Notes under the pieces: model-generated | The model's database searches: none | Seen by the model: the letters and a program-made list of their open reading frames with translations, nothing else | What the model was told of the DNA's origin: nothing | Program-made: the position numbers and the translations under genes | Assembly: GCA_944376205.1 (NCBI GenBank) | Contig: CALWBV010000009.1 | Span: forward strand, 1 to 64,000 | Direction of reading: 5' to 3' | Source of the DNA: an uncultured Christensenellaceae bacterium | GTDB lineage: Bacteria > Bacillota > Clostridia > Christensenellales > UBA3700 | Length of the DNA stretch: 64,000 bases | Part shown: positions 50,210 through 59,790 of the stretch, piece after piece | Numbering within the stretch: the first letter of the stretch is position 1 | Layout of the letters: every line of letters begins with the position of its first letter

Positions 50210-51436
50210 ATGGACTTGAAAAAACTCAGAGACGAAAGCGGTAAGCATGCAGATTATATGATGCAAGAGATCACTTCCGTCATCAAAAACTGCGGCAAAA
50301 GATTCCCCGGCAGTGAAGGCGAAAAGAAAGCAGTAGAGCAGATGGCAGAAACATTGAAGCCTATGTGCGACAGTGTGGAAATTGAGCCTTTCAGCGTGCA
50401 TCCCAATGCGTTTTTCTATTGGATACACATAATGGTTACGATAATCCTCGCAGCTTTCGTAAGTTACTTTTTTATACCGCTTCTTACGGTAATTCTCATT
50501 GGTGTGGGTATGTTGTTGATGTTGTTGCAATTCGTGCTTTACCTTGAGATTGTTGACTTTTTGTTTCCCAAAAAGACTTCGCACAATCTTACCGCTATAA
50601 AGCACCCCAAGGGCGAAGTAAAGAGAAGAATTTTCTTCAACGGACACCCCGACGCTGCACATGAATGGACTATGAGTTATCTCATCAACGGCAAGGCATT
50701 CGTTGCGCACTTTCTTATATCTATGATAGGACTTGTCTATCTTACAGGCATATCGATATTCTCTATCGTGCTTGCAAAAGGCGTAACTCCTTACATAGCA
50801 GAGGGATTGCCTTTGTATCTCGGATTGGGATGTTTTGTATTTATACCTTTCTGGTTGGCAATGTACCGTATGTGGAATACCAGCGTAGTGGTTGACGGCG
50901 CTAACGATAATCTTACGGGATGCTACATGGGTATTGCGCTTCTTAAAGCTCTCAATGACGAAGGTATAGAATTTGAAAATACCGAAATCGGAGTATTGAT
51001 TTCGGGAAGCGAAGAAGCGGGACTCAGAGGTGCGAGAGCCTGGGGTAAGGCGCATGCGGCAAAGGGCGATTTCAAGGACGTAGAAACAATAATATTCTCT
51101 TACGATACGATAAGAGACGGAGAATTCCTCTATGTCAACAAAAAGGATCTCAACAATACCGTAAAAGCAGACGAGCACGCAAGCGAACTTTTCTTTAATG
51201 CGGCAAAGAAACTCGGAATCAAATGTTCTTACGGTTCGGTGCCTTTGGGCGCAACGGATTCTGCGGCATTCAATCAGAACGGCTATGCGGCTACGGGTAT
51301 CACTGCGTTGGATCACAATCTTCCCAGCTATTATCATACGAGAAGAGATTCTTACGATAATATGGATCACGGTTGTCTTGCGGATTGCTTCAAAGTAACC
51401 GTTCAGGCACTCGAGGATTTTGACAACGGAATTTGA
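50210..51436 (+). CDS. Membrane-embedded M28-family metallopeptidase
   Basis: A 408-aa zinc peptidase. Residues 1-60 and 130-408 form the M28 fold, with metal-site motifs NGHPDAAHEW, DGANDNLTG, GSEEAGLRG and SYDTIRDG, and a final DHNLPSYYHTRRD. Two pairs of membrane helices (about 65-110 and 165-215) are inserted in the fold, tethering it to the membrane. The start follows AAAAGGAG. It is probably an aminopeptidase or a peptide-processing enzyme; the side of the membrane it faces is uncertain. Confidence 0.9.
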   Translation: MDLKKLRDESGKHADYMMQEITSVIKNCGKRFPGSEGEKKAVEQMAETLKPMCDSVEIEPFSVHPNAFFYWIHIMVTIILAAFVSYFFIPLLTVILIGVGMLLMLLQFVLYLEIVDFLFPKKTSHNLTAIKHPKGEVKRRIFFNGHPDAAHEWTMSYLINGKAFVAHFLISMIGLVYLTGISIFSIVLAKGVTPYIAEGLPLYLGLGCFVFIPFWLAMYRMWNTSVVVDGANDNLTGCYMGIALLKALNDEGIEFENTEIGVLISGSEEAGLRGARAWGKAHAAKGDFKDVETIIFSYDTIRDGEFLYVNKKDLNNTVKADEHASELFFNAAKKLGIKCSYGSVPLGATDSAAFNQNGYAATGITALDHNLPSYYHTRRDSYDNMDHGCLADCFKVTVQALEDFDNGI

Positions 51437-51474
51437 TTCGGGGCAGATTTTATAAAAATACATATTCATACGAA

Positions 51475-51499
51475 CGAGGGAGCTTATGCTCCCTTTTTC
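51475..51499 (+). terminator. Terminator of the M28 peptidase gene
   Basis: AGGGAGC / GCTCCCT with loop TTAT and TTTTT. Confidence 0.85.
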
Positions 51500-51621
51500 A
51501 ATGCTTAAGCAATAAGGCAATAGATTTTCTTTGTTTCATCAGACATAAAATAAAAAAATTTGCTTTGAAGTATAAAAGCGTTTGCTATTGGCAATAATTA
51601 AACCGACAAACGAGGTGGAAT

Positions 51622-52155
51622 ATGAAAATTTTAGCAGTAATAATAATTTGTCTCATAATCATAGGAGCGGTGATAATCGCAATGAAGAGCGGTTCGGGAC
51701 AGCAGCAGGAACAGTATTTAAGAATACATATCAGAGCCAACAGCAACGAAGCAGGCGATCAAAGCGTCAAATATAAAGTCAAGGAAAAGATAGTCGAGTA
51801 TATGTCTCCCAAACTTGACAATGTGACCAGTAAGAAAGAAGCAATGAAAATTCTTAACGCCAATCTTGACGGCATGAAAAAGGTTGCAGACAAAACTCTC
51901 GTTGAAAACGGTTATACCTATACTGCCAACGTAAAATTGCGCAGCGAAGAGTTTCCTGTCAGGACTTACGGAGACCTTACATTGGACAGCGGCGTTTACG
52001 ATGCGCTTATTATCGAACTGGGAAGCGGTACGGGCGATAATTGGTGGTGCGTGGTCTTTCCTCCTCTGTGTTTTGTCGGTGAAGAAAGCGAGGACGAAGA
52101 CTTCGAATATAAGTCGTTTTTCAAAGACGTATACGACAAATTCGCTCAAAGATAA
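51622..52155 (+). CDS. spoIIR: Stage II sporulation protein R
   Basis: SpoIIR is made in the forespore under sigma-F and secreted to trigger SpoIIGA-dependent activation of sigma-E in the mother cell. The 177-aa protein has an N-terminal export helix (about 1-21), the family start RIHIRANSNEAGDQSVKYKV and the conserved NWWCVVFPPLCF. It is somewhat shorter than the B. subtilis protein. The start follows ACGAGGTGG. Together with sleB-ypeB downstream it shows that the organism forms endospores. Confidence 0.95.
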   Translation: MKILAVIIICLIIIGAVIIAMKSGSGQQQEQYLRIHIRANSNEAGDQSVKYKVKEKIVEYMSPKLDNVTSKKEAMKILNANLDGMKKVADKTLVENGYTYTANVKLRSEEFPVRTYGDLTLDSGVYDALIIELGSGTGDNWWCVVFPPLCFVGEESEDEDFEYKSFFKDVYDKFAQR

Positions 52156-52251
52156 TGCGTGCCGATACTGTAAAAAATCCGAATTATCAAAGTTTCTTTT
52201 TAACCGTTATGTATTAATGACATCATAATAAAATCCTTATTTGTATATTTT

Positions 52252-52286
52252 GCGAAAAGCCCCGATATAAATTCGGGGTTTTTCGC
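52252..52286 (+). terminator. Terminator of spoIIR
   Basis: GCGAAAAGCCCCGA / TTCGGGGTTTTTCGC with a T-run inside the 3' arm. Confidence 0.8.
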
Positions 52287-52394
52287 TTATACGGTTGAGA
52301 TATACTTCATTGTTGTTTGCTTCTTTATAAAACATTGTATAAAGCCTTTACGTATAGGAAATAATCAATGCAACGAACGATTAAAGGAGCATTT

Positions 52395-53090
52395 ATGGAT
52401 AAAAAACTGATAGCAAAAAGAAGCGTAGCGGCGCTGTTGGTGCTTTTAACGGTAATAGTAGGTATAATAGCCTTTTCTACAATATCTCCTGCGGAGGAGA
52501 CAGCCGTACTCAAGATGGGTTCCAGCGGTTCGCAGGTCAGAACGCTTCAGACAAAACTCAACAGATGGGGATACGATTGCGGTACTGTAGACGGCATATT
52601 CGGTTCAAAGACGCTTGCCGCAGTCAAACAGTTTCAGAAAAACAACGGCTTGACGGTTGACGGCATTGTGGGCGCTAAAACGGCGGCAGCTCTCGGAATG
52701 ACGTTGACGAGCGGCAGCAGCAGTAACAGCAGTTACAATTCGTCAGACGTGTATTTGCTTGCAAAGTGCATATATGCAGAATCGAGAGGAGAGCCTTATC
52801 TCGGGCAGGTCGCAGTAGGGGCTGTCGTGTTAAACAGAGTCAAGAGCAGTTCTTTTCCCAATTCAATATCCGGCGTAATCTATCAGCCGTATGCGTTTAC
52901 TGCGGTAATTGACGGACAGATAAATCTCGAACCCAACGAAACGGCATATTCTGCGGCAAGAGACGCAATGAACGGTTGGGATCCTACAAACGGCTGTCTG
53001 TATTATTACAATCCTGCCACGGCGACAAGTTCGTGGATATGGAGCCGAACTGTAAAGTTGACAATAGGAAAACACAGATTTGCTGTGTAA
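52395..53090 (+). CDS. sleB: Spore cortex-lytic enzyme SleB
   Basis: Lytic transglycosylase that degrades spore cortex at germination. The 231-aa protein has a signal/anchor helix (about 1-32), a peptidoglycan-binding domain (about 38-95, VRTLQTKLNRWGYDCG, DGIVGAKTAAALG) and a C-terminal Hydrolase_2 domain (about 115-231) with the catalytic Glu in YAESRGEPYLGQVAVGAV and GWDPTNGCLYYYNP. The start at 52395 follows AAAGGAG. ypeB begins ten bases after the stop, the standard pairing. Confidence 0.96.
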   Translation: MDKKLIAKRSVAALLVLLTVIVGIIAFSTISPAEETAVLKMGSSGSQVRTLQTKLNRWGYDCGTVDGIFGSKTLAAVKQFQKNNGLTVDGIVGAKTAAALGMTLTSGSSSNSSYNSSDVYLLAKCIYAESRGEPYLGQVAVGAVVLNRVKSSSFPNSISGVIYQPYAFTAVIDGQINLEPNETAYSAARDAMNGWDPTNGCLYYYNPATATSSWIWSRTVKLTIGKHRFAV

Positions 53091-53100
53091 GGAGGTATAA

Positions 53101-54462
53101 ATGTTAAGAGACGCATCGGGAAATATGGTGCTTACAAAAGGCTGGAAGATTTTTCACATAGTTACGGCAATAGTGCTTTTGACGGCGATAATATTGTTGT
53201 CGGTATTTTTAGGATTATCCAAATCGAGTGAATCGGCTTGGATGGAGATGAGCGAAAACAATTTTGAAAGCGCATATTATACGCTTTCGGACAGTCTTCT
53301 GAATATAGAGAATAATTTGTCTAAACTCCGTGTAACAAGAAGCGACAGCCTTTCGGGCGAAATGCTCATCGAGATAGCTATGAACAGCCAGACGGCAGAA
53401 GCAAATCTTGCTATATTGGCATATAGCGGTTACGATATGTCCGCACTTGTAAAATATTGCAATCAGGTGGGGGATTACAGCAAATATCTTTGCTCCAAAA
53501 TTACGTCCGGCGAAGGCTTGAACGACGAGGATTACGATACGATAGGCAAGTTGTATGAGACAACTTACACAGTAAGCAAAAAGCTGGGAGAAGTCAAAGA
53601 TTCTCTTATGGCGGGCAATAAGATACTGACGGGCATGAACGAACTCAATCAGTATTTTACAGATATTGCCGACGGTTTGACAGACGGAAGTATAGTTTAT
53701 CCTTCGCTTATTTATGACGGAGCATTCAGCGATTCTCTCGACGAGAGTCAACCCAAGGCATTGACGGGAGAGGATATAGATTCGTCGGGACAGGAAAGCC
53801 GCATAAGAAAAATTCTTTGCGATTACGAAGTGGAGAGTATCACTTACAAAGGAGAAGGCGACAACGGCTTTGCGACTTATATCTATGACGTAACGCTTAA
53901 GGACGGCTCGACGGTTTATTTGCAGATTGCAAAGAAAGGCGGTTCGATCGTAATGTGGGACAAAGAGTTCGATTCGCAAGAGCCAAAACTTACGGTAGCA
54001 GAGGGCGTGGAACTCGCTTCGCAGTATATGTACAAACAGGGCTATAAAAACATGAAGGGAGTTTATGCTTGCGTGACAGACAGCGTGCTTTATGTCAATA
54101 TGTGCTACGTGATTGACGACACGGTGATTTATCCCGATATGATAAAGATAAAGGTCAATCTCGATGACGGTAAAATAATAGGTTTCGAGGGATTGAATTA
54201 TATCTATAATCACACCGAACGTACGCTCGATAAACCCCAAATCACTGAAGGCGAAGTGAGAAATATGGATTTCGGCGGACTCAATATCGAGTCGGTAAGA
54301 CTTGCTTTGATACCTGTGGAAGGCGGCAAAGAAAGATTGACTTACGAAGTATTCGGAAGACTCGACGAATATGCATATTATGTCTATATCGACGCAGCGA
54401 CGGGCAATGCCGTCAAAGTATTACAGGTTATCGACAGTGACGAAGGCGAATTGTTGATGTAG
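53101..54462 (+). CDS. ypeB: Germination protein YpeB
   Basis: YpeB holds and protects SleB in the dormant spore. The 453-aa protein has an N-terminal membrane anchor (about 15-38), a helical domain with coiled-coil character (about 40-210) and C-terminal PepSY-type domains (about 250-453). Length and neighbour fit the family. The ribosome site is AAGGAGG. It is immediately followed by a tandem-repeat region instead of another gene. Confidence 0.94.
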   Translation: MLRDASGNMVLTKGWKIFHIVTAIVLLTAIILLSVFLGLSKSSESAWMEMSENNFESAYYTLSDSLLNIENNLSKLRVTRSDSLSGEMLIEIAMNSQTAEANLAILAYSGYDMSALVKYCNQVGDYSKYLCSKITSGEGLNDEDYDTIGKLYETTYTVSKKLGEVKDSLMAGNKILTGMNELNQYFTDIADGLTDGSIVYPSLIYDGAFSDSLDESQPKALTGEDIDSSGQESRIRKILCDYEVESITYKGEGDNGFATYIYDVTLKDGSTVYLQIAKKGGSIVMWDKEFDSQEPKLTVAEGVELASQYMYKQGYKNMKGVYACVTDSVLYVNMCYVIDDTVIYPDMIKIKVNLDDGKIIGFEGLNYIYNHTERTLDKPQITEGEVRNMDFGGLNIESVRLALIPVEGGKERLTYEVFGRLDEYAYYVYIDAATGNAVKVLQVIDSDEGELLM

Positions 54463-54535
54463 TTAGTGTACCACAATTCGGCAGTGAAGACTAGATTTGA
54501 GGCGTGTATATCACGCCTCTTATTTTGTTGTGTCC

Positions 54536-55240
54536 CTTGACAATACGGCAAGTATTGCCAGCGGTCCACGCCTCATAAGAGACGTAATCTCCGCACCTCA
54601 AATTGCTGCGCACCTAACGGCTAGTCCTCACCGCCGACTTGCGGTACTTTTGATATATGTTTGCTTGTTTTGTTTAACCTCTTGACAATACGGCAAGTAT
54701 TGCCTGCGGAACACGCCTCATAAGAGACGTAATCTCCGCCCTCAAATTGCTGTGCACCTTACGGCTAGTCCCCACCGCCGACTTGTGGTACTTTTGATAT
54801 ATGTTTGCTTGTTTTGTTTAACCTCTTGACAATACGGCAAGTATTGCCAGCGGTCCACGCCTCATAAGAGACGTAATCTCCGCACCTCAAATTGCTGCGC
54901 ACCTAACGGCTAGTCCTCACCGCCGACTTGCGGTACTATTCTTAAAAATAATTTGCTTGTTTTGTCTAGCTCCTTGACAATACGGCAAGTATTGCCAGCG
55001 GTCCACGCCTCATAAGAGCCGTAATCTCCGCACCTCAAATTGCTGCGCACCTAGCGGCTAGTCCTCACCGCCGACTTGCGGTACTTTTTAATATAATTTG
55101 CTTGTTTTATCTAACCGCTTGACAATACGGCAAGTATTGTTTACAGTCTGCGTCATATAAAAGACGTAATATTCACACCTCAAATCGCTGTGCACTTTTG
55201 GGCTGCTTCTAACTGTAAATTTACGGCACTTTTGAGCTTT
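54536..55240. repeat. Five tandem repeats of about 145 bp
   Basis: Units start at 54536, 54681, 54825, 54973 and 55118 with CTTGACAATACGGCAAG, at intervals of 145, 144, 148 and 145 bases. Units 1, 3 and 4 are nearly identical, 2 has several changes and 5 is much diverged. Each holds two small hairpins, CAATAC-GGCAA-GTATTG and ACCGC-CGACTT-GCGGT, and ends in an AT-rich TTTGCTTGTTTT stretch. No reading frame persists through units, and there are no unique spacers, so it is not CRISPR. Function unknown. Confidence 0.9.
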
Positions 55241-55334
55241 TTTAATTGCGGCAATTAAAGTTTGTTTTTGCGATATAATATAGCGTTTGCGCTTGCATAC
55301 AAGTCGGATAGAATAATAAACTAATGCAAAAGGC

Positions 55335-55363
55335 TTGATTTTGTAAATACGTTATGCTATCAT
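55335..55363 (+). promoter_or_regulatory. prs promoter
   Basis: TTGATT and TATCAT with a 17-base spacer. It leaves a leader of about 170 nt containing small inverted elements but no riboswitch I recognise. Confidence 0.5.
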
Positions 55364-55538
55364 AAATGTGTATAATGAGTGCGAATATGTGGTATTCGCC
55401 GATAGCGAGGCTGTATGGATTCACACAGTTACAAATTCAATAGCGAATTTTTGAATACAATAGACGGATATTGTATGCGCTTTTCTTATAATCTCTCTGA
55501 AAATAAAAATTTAATATACATTACACACGGAGGTTACA

Positions 55539-56738
55539 ATGAGACCGTTTTTTGAGTCTGTGTTTAACTTTGAAAAAGACTCCTCTAATATGGCTATAAT
55601 AGCCCTTAAGGGAGCTGAAGAACTTGGCAAAAAAGTAGATTATTATCTTGTCAACTGGTACAACAGCGAGGCAAAAGCCAACGGTAAAAAAGCTACAAAA
55701 AGCACTTTCTTGGTAAGCAACAATTGCCCCAGATTTACCACAGGCGACGGCAAGGCGCTCATCAACGACAGTATCAGAGGTAAAGATTTGTTTATCATCT
55801 GCGACGTAGGTAATTATTCTATCGAGTATAATATGTTCGGCACGCCCAACCGCATGTCTCCCGACGATCACTATGCAGACCTTAAGAGAATCATTTCCGC
55901 TTGCGCAGGCAAGGCAAACAAGATTACGGTAGTAATGCCTTTGCTCTATGGCGGCAGACAGCACAGACGTACCGCAAGAGAATCTCTTGACTGTTCGCAA
56001 ATGTTGCACGAACTCGAGTATATGGGAGTCAACGACGTAGTTACGTTTGACGCTCACGACCCCAGAGTTCAGAATGCCGTTCCTACCATGGGCTTCGACA
56101 ACTTTATGCCCACTTATCAGATTTTGAAAGCAATGCTCCGCACTTTCCCCGATATCAACATGAAAAAAGAAAACTTCATGATCGTAAGCCCTGACGAAGG
56201 TGCAATGAGCAGAAATATTTACTACGCTTCAGTACTCGGTACCGATCTCGGTATGTTCTATAAGCGTAGAGACTATGCAAACGTAGTCAACGGAAGAAAT
56301 CCCATTGTCGCTCACGAATACATCGGTAACGACGTAAGAGGCAAAGACATCTTTGTAGCAGACGATATCATCGCTACGGGTGACAGTATGCTCAAACTCT
56401 GTACCGAACTCAAAGCGGCAGGTTGCGGAAAAATCTTCTTGTCGGCTACCTACGCTCTGTTTACCGAAGGACTCGAAAAGTTTCAGAAGGCATACGAGCA
56501 GGGACTGTTCAACGCAGTTTTGTCTACCAACCTCACATACGCTACCGAAGAAGTTCTCAAAAAAGAATGGTTTATTCAGGCGGATATGTCTAAGTTCGTA
56601 GCATACATAATTGCGGCTATCGACCAGAATAAGTCCGTAGGTCAGTTGCTTGACCCCCACGATAAGATTCACGAACTTATCGAAAAATTCAATGCTAGTA
56701 AGCCACAACAATTAGCGATGGATATCAGCGAGGAGTAA
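55539..56738 (+). CDS. prs: Ribose-phosphate pyrophosphokinase
   Basis: Makes PRPP from ribose 5-phosphate and ATP, feeding PurF and pyrimidine synthesis. The 399-aa protein is longer than the usual 315-aa Prs and belongs to the larger clostridial/Bacteroidetes-like form. It shows YGGRQHRRTARESLDC, TFDAHDPRVQ, VSPDEGAMSR and the PRPP loop VADDIIATGDSM. The start follows CGGAGGTT. An MBL-fold hydrolase gene begins one base after its stop. Confidence 0.94.
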   Translation: MRPFFESVFNFEKDSSNMAIIALKGAEELGKKVDYYLVNWYNSEAKANGKKATKSTFLVSNNCPRFTTGDGKALINDSIRGKDLFIICDVGNYSIEYNMFGTPNRMSPDDHYADLKRIISACAGKANKITVVMPLLYGGRQHRRTARESLDCSQMLHELEYMGVNDVVTFDAHDPRVQNAVPTMGFDNFMPTYQILKAMLRTFPDINMKKENFMIVSPDEGAMSRNIYYASVLGTDLGMFYKRRDYANVVNGRNPIVAHEYIGNDVRGKDIFVADDIIATGDSMLKLCTELKAAGCGKIFLSATYALFTEGLEKFQKAYEQGLFNAVLSTNLTYATEEVLKKEWFIQADMSKFVAYIIAAIDQNKSVGQLLDPHDKIHELIEKFNASKPQQLAMDISEE

Positions 56739-56739
56739 A

Positions 56740-57396
56740 ATGAACATAGAATGGCTGGGGCACTCGTGCTTTAAGTTGACGGAATCTACCGGTACGACGA
56801 TAATCACGGACCCTTACGAAAAGTCTATTGTAGGAATCGAAATGAAAAAGACGGATGCAGATGTGGTGACTTGTTCGCATCAGCACAAGGATCACAACGC
56901 AGTCGTCAACGTACTCGGTGCGCCCGTAGTACTCAGCGAGTGCGGATTTTGGGACATCAAAGGCGTAGGCATATCTTCGATCTTGTCTTATCACGACGAT
57001 AAGTACGGCAAGAAAAGAGGAGAAAACCGTATTTTCAAATTCAGAATGGACGGCGTTGACCTGTGTCATATGGGCGATGTTGGCGAGGAATGTACAGTAA
57101 GACTTGCCGAAGGAATAGGTTCTGTCAATGTGCTTATGATTCCTGTCGGCGGAAATTATACAATTACTGCACAACAAGCCAAAGAATACGTAGACTTTAT
57201 AATGCCCGATATAGTTATACCTATGCACTACAAGACGCCTAGCAGCATAGTTGACATAGACAAACTCGATGAGTTTCTCGAATTGTTTGACGAAAGTCAG
57301 ATAATATACGTCGATGGTCAGACGCTTGAAGTTGACAGGGAATACTTCGAAGCCGATTCTACCAAAGTTATTGTTTTTAAAGACAACGTTTTTTAA
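56740..57396 (+). CDS. UPF0173-type metal-dependent hydrolase (MBL fold)
   Basis: A 218-aa metallo-beta-lactamase-fold protein with the metal motif SHQHKDHNAV near residue 48 and later His/Asp (HMGDVG, IPMHYKTP). It fits the short UPF0173/UlaG-like group. The start is one base after the prs stop, so the two are translationally coupled; a role in sugar-phosphate or nucleotide metabolism is suggested by that position alone. A stem-loop CGCCGTCCG / CGGACGGCG (57404-57428) follows. Confidence 0.88.
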   Translation: MNIEWLGHSCFKLTESTGTTIITDPYEKSIVGIEMKKTDADVVTCSHQHKDHNAVVNVLGAPVVLSECGFWDIKGVGISSILSYHDDKYGKKRGENRIFKFRMDGVDLCHMGDVGEECTVRLAEGIGSVNVLMIPVGGNYTITAQQAKEYVDFIMPDIVIPMHYKTPSSIVDIDKLDEFLELFDESQIIYVDGQTLEVDREYFEADSTKVIVFKDNVF

Positions 57397-57403
57397 TATT
57401 GAT

Positions 57404-57428
57404 CGCCGTCCGATTTTTTCGGACGGCG
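57404..57428. terminator. Stem-loop after the MBL hydrolase gene
   Basis: Nine-base perfect stem with a T6-containing loop but no T-tail. It may be a weak or Rho-assisted terminator. Confidence 0.5.
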
Positions 57429-57589
57429 TACAAAAGAATAAATTTAATTTTTTCAGTCTATACTTTAAAAAATTCAAAACCTTTTACCGTCAGGGAAAAT
57501 TTACTGAAATTCAAACGAAAATAATCGCTTAAATTCATTTATAGCTTTATACGGCATAAATTATAATAATCAATATAGGAGAGTATTTA

Positions 57590-59365
57590 ATGGTAAAGAA
57601 AAACTACACCAAAGAAGAACTGCAATCTAAAACAATATTCCAATTGAGAGATATTGCAAAAAAAGCAGGAGTCAACAATGCGAGTTATCTTTCCGCCGAA
57701 GCCTTGATAAACAGAATATTACAGGATAATCAGGATGATGCAAGGTCAAGGATTCCCGAATGGGCGGCAGGTTATACCAAAGAAGACTTCAACAATATGA
57801 CGATACATAATCTCCGTGAATTTGCCAGAGAGATCGGTATCAATGCTCCTACGAGAAAAAATAAAGAAGAAATCATCAATGAATGTTACGATTTTATCAA
57901 CAATGCAGAACATATCGTTACTCCTGTGAGCAAGCGAGGCAGACCCCCCAAGAGCGGCGGTCCCAGCATAGAAGTACATGATTCGGAAGGACAGTTGCAT
58001 TATAATTTTTCGGAGTCGCAAAGCGAAAAACCTCAGGAAAAAAATCCCGAAGAACAAAAACGCAACGCCCCTCTCACGATAGAGGATATGCTTAAGCAGG
58101 AAGACTGCGAGATGAGAAGCGGCATACTCGAAATGCTCGAAGGTTACGGATTTTTGCGTGCGGAAAACTGCGAGTGCAGCGAAAAAGACGTTTACGTATC
58201 CGGAAAGATGATAAAAAGCGTGGGTTTGAGAGCAGGTGATTTTGTTGTGGGCGTAGCAAAGCGCAACAGCGACAATAAGCCTCCCGCCCTCGTGGCAATA
58301 GAAAGGGTAAATCCTGACATAGACTATCAGATCGTCTGTCAAAAAGACGACAAAGGCAGAGATATTCCTTCGACGGGCGAATATAAGTCGGTAGGCTATA
58401 TAGGCGATACGGGTAAAAACTATTCCGATCTCAAGTCAAGACCTCATTTTGATAATCTCACGCCTATTTTCCCCCAGGAAAGATTGAGGCTCGAGATAAA
58501 TTCGGCAGAAAAGAATGTTACAAGAAGCGATTTTGCAATAAGAAGTCTCGACTTGATTGCTCCTATCGGAAAGGGACAGAGAGCAATGATAGTTTCTCCT
58601 CCCAAAGCAGGTAAGACTACACTTTTGAAGAAAATCGCAAATTCCATTACGACAAATCATACAGAAGTAAAATTGTTTGTATTGCTCATAGACGAACGCC
58701 CCGAAGAAGTAACGGATATGAAACGTTCGATCAAGGGCGAGGTAGTATATTCAACTTTTGACGAAGTGCCCGAACATCATTGCAAGGCTGCGGAAATTCT
58801 TATCGAGAGAGCAAAACGTCTCGTCGAACTCGGACAGGACGTCGTAATCATGATGGATTCGCTTACACGTCTTGCAAGAGCATACAACTTGACGATACCT
58901 CCCACGGGAAGAACTTTGTCGGGCGGTATAGACCCCGGTGCGCTTGCAAGTCCCAAGAAGTTTTTCGGTGCGGCACGTAATATAGAAAACGGCGGTTCGC
59001 TTACCATAATAGCTACGGCGCTTGTAGATACGGGCAGCAGAATGGACGACGTAATATACGAAGAATTCAAGGGTACGGGTAATATGGAAATCACTCTTGA
59101 CAGAAAATTGAGCGAGAGAAGAATTTTCCCCGCTATCGACCTCAACCGTTCGTCCACGAGAAGAGAAGATTTGCTTTTGACGCAAAAAGAACTCGAAGGC
59201 GTATGGGCATTGAGAAAATTGCTTTCGTCGGGTGATTCGCAAGAGACGACGGATCAGCTTCTGAATATGATGCAAAAGACAAAAAATAACGAGGAATTTA
59301 TCGAGTCGATAATCAATCAGGTAAAGGTTTTCGAGAAAAACGGATATACTTTGAGAGGACTTTGA
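57590..59365 (+). CDS. rho: Transcription termination factor Rho, long form with two N-terminal Rho_N modules
   Basis: Hexameric RNA-dependent helicase for transcription termination. At 591 aa it is longer than the usual 420. The first 110 residues hold two copies of the SAP-like Rho_N bundle (YTKEELQSKTIFQLRDIAKK and YTKEDFNNMTIHNLREFARE), followed by a charged linker, the cold-shock RNA-binding domain (about 180-290) and the ATPase with P-loop PPKAGKTTLLK, Walker B VVIMMDSLTRLARA and Q/R-loops. Start follows AGGAGAG. Enlarged N-termini are known in Rho of several phyla. Confidence 0.96.
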   Translation: MVKKNYTKEELQSKTIFQLRDIAKKAGVNNASYLSAEALINRILQDNQDDARSRIPEWAAGYTKEDFNNMTIHNLREFAREIGINAPTRKNKEEIINECYDFINNAEHIVTPVSKRGRPPKSGGPSIEVHDSEGQLHYNFSESQSEKPQEKNPEEQKRNAPLTIEDMLKQEDCEMRSGILEMLEGYGFLRAENCECSEKDVYVSGKMIKSVGLRAGDFVVGVAKRNSDNKPPALVAIERVNPDIDYQIVCQKDDKGRDIPSTGEYKSVGYIGDTGKNYSDLKSRPHFDNLTPIFPQERLRLEINSAEKNVTRSDFAIRSLDLIAPIGKGQRAMIVSPPKAGKTTLLKKIANSITTNHTEVKLFVLLIDERPEEVTDMKRSIKGEVVYSTFDEVPEHHCKAAEILIERAKRLVELGQDVVIMMDSLTRLARAYNLTIPPTGRTLSGGIDPGALASPKKFFGAARNIENGGSLTIIATALVDTGSRMDDVIYEEFKGTGNMEITLDRKLSERRIFPAIDLNRSSTRREDLLLTQKELEGVWALRKLLSSGDSQETTDQLLNMMQKTKNNEEFIESIINQVKVFEKNGYTLRGL

Positions 59366-59440
59366 TAAATTGTAGTATATGTGAAGCAAATATTATTTGT
59401 AAAGACAGTTTTATATTAGGAGAAAAGTATTAGTAAATAT

Positions 59441-59470
59441 AAAAACGCACCGACGAAGGTGCGTTTTTAT
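59441..59470 (+). terminator. Terminator of rho
   Basis: AAAAACGCACC / GGTGCGTTTTT. Confidence 0.85.
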
Positions 59471-59521
59471 TTTGTTTGGGTTTATAGCGTGTGCCTAAAA
59501 AGATAATACGGTAAAAAACAT

Positions 59522-59728
59522 TCAGCGGTTAGTGTCTATAAGTTCGTCAAGTCCGACAGACAATATGGCACTTAATTTTCGCAACATTTCTATACTAGGC
59601 TCTGAACGTCCTTGTTCCCAATTTGCGTAACAGCTTTCTACAACACCAAGTTCACGAGCCACTTCTTTTTGAGTAAGATTTCTTAACTTACGGGCTTCTT
59701 TTAAGTTTTTACAAAATATGTTGTCCAT
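59522..59728 (-). CDS. XRE-family transcriptional regulator
   Basis: A 68-aa DNA-binding protein consisting of one lambda-repressor-type helix-turn-helix (LRNLTQKEVARELGVVESCY, then WEQGRSEPSIEML). It is divergent from a zinc-ribbon membrane protein gene. The shared 114-base region contains a promoter overlapped by a palindrome (CTAGA-N7-TCTAG), making it the likely repressor of the neighbour and of itself. The ribosome site is weak. Confidence 0.9.
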   Translation of the reverse strand: MDNIFCKNLKEARKLRNLTQKEVARELGVVESCYANWEQGRSEPSIEMLRKLSAILSVGLDELIDTNR

Positions 59729-59747
59729 ACAAAAATCCTAACCTAAA

Positions 59748-59784
59748 CTAGATGAAATGTCTTGACACTAGACAAAATATCTAG
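59748..59784. promoter_or_regulatory. Paired operator for the XRE regulator
   Basis: Two 17-base sites, CTAGA-TGAAATG-TCTTG (59748-59764) and the perfect CTAGA-CAAAATA-TCTAG (59768-59784), have centres 20 bases apart. The second fills the promoter spacer exactly. Confidence 0.65.
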
Positions 59785-59790
59785 TACAAT
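59762..59790 (+). promoter_or_regulatory. Promoter of the zinc-ribbon protein gene
   Basis: TTGACA and TACAAT with a 17-base spacer that is itself the palindromic operator. Confidence 0.8.

Noticed and set aside
54536..55240. CRISPR array
   Set aside because: The whole 145-bp unit repeats; there are no unique spacers between short repeats and no cas genes nearby.
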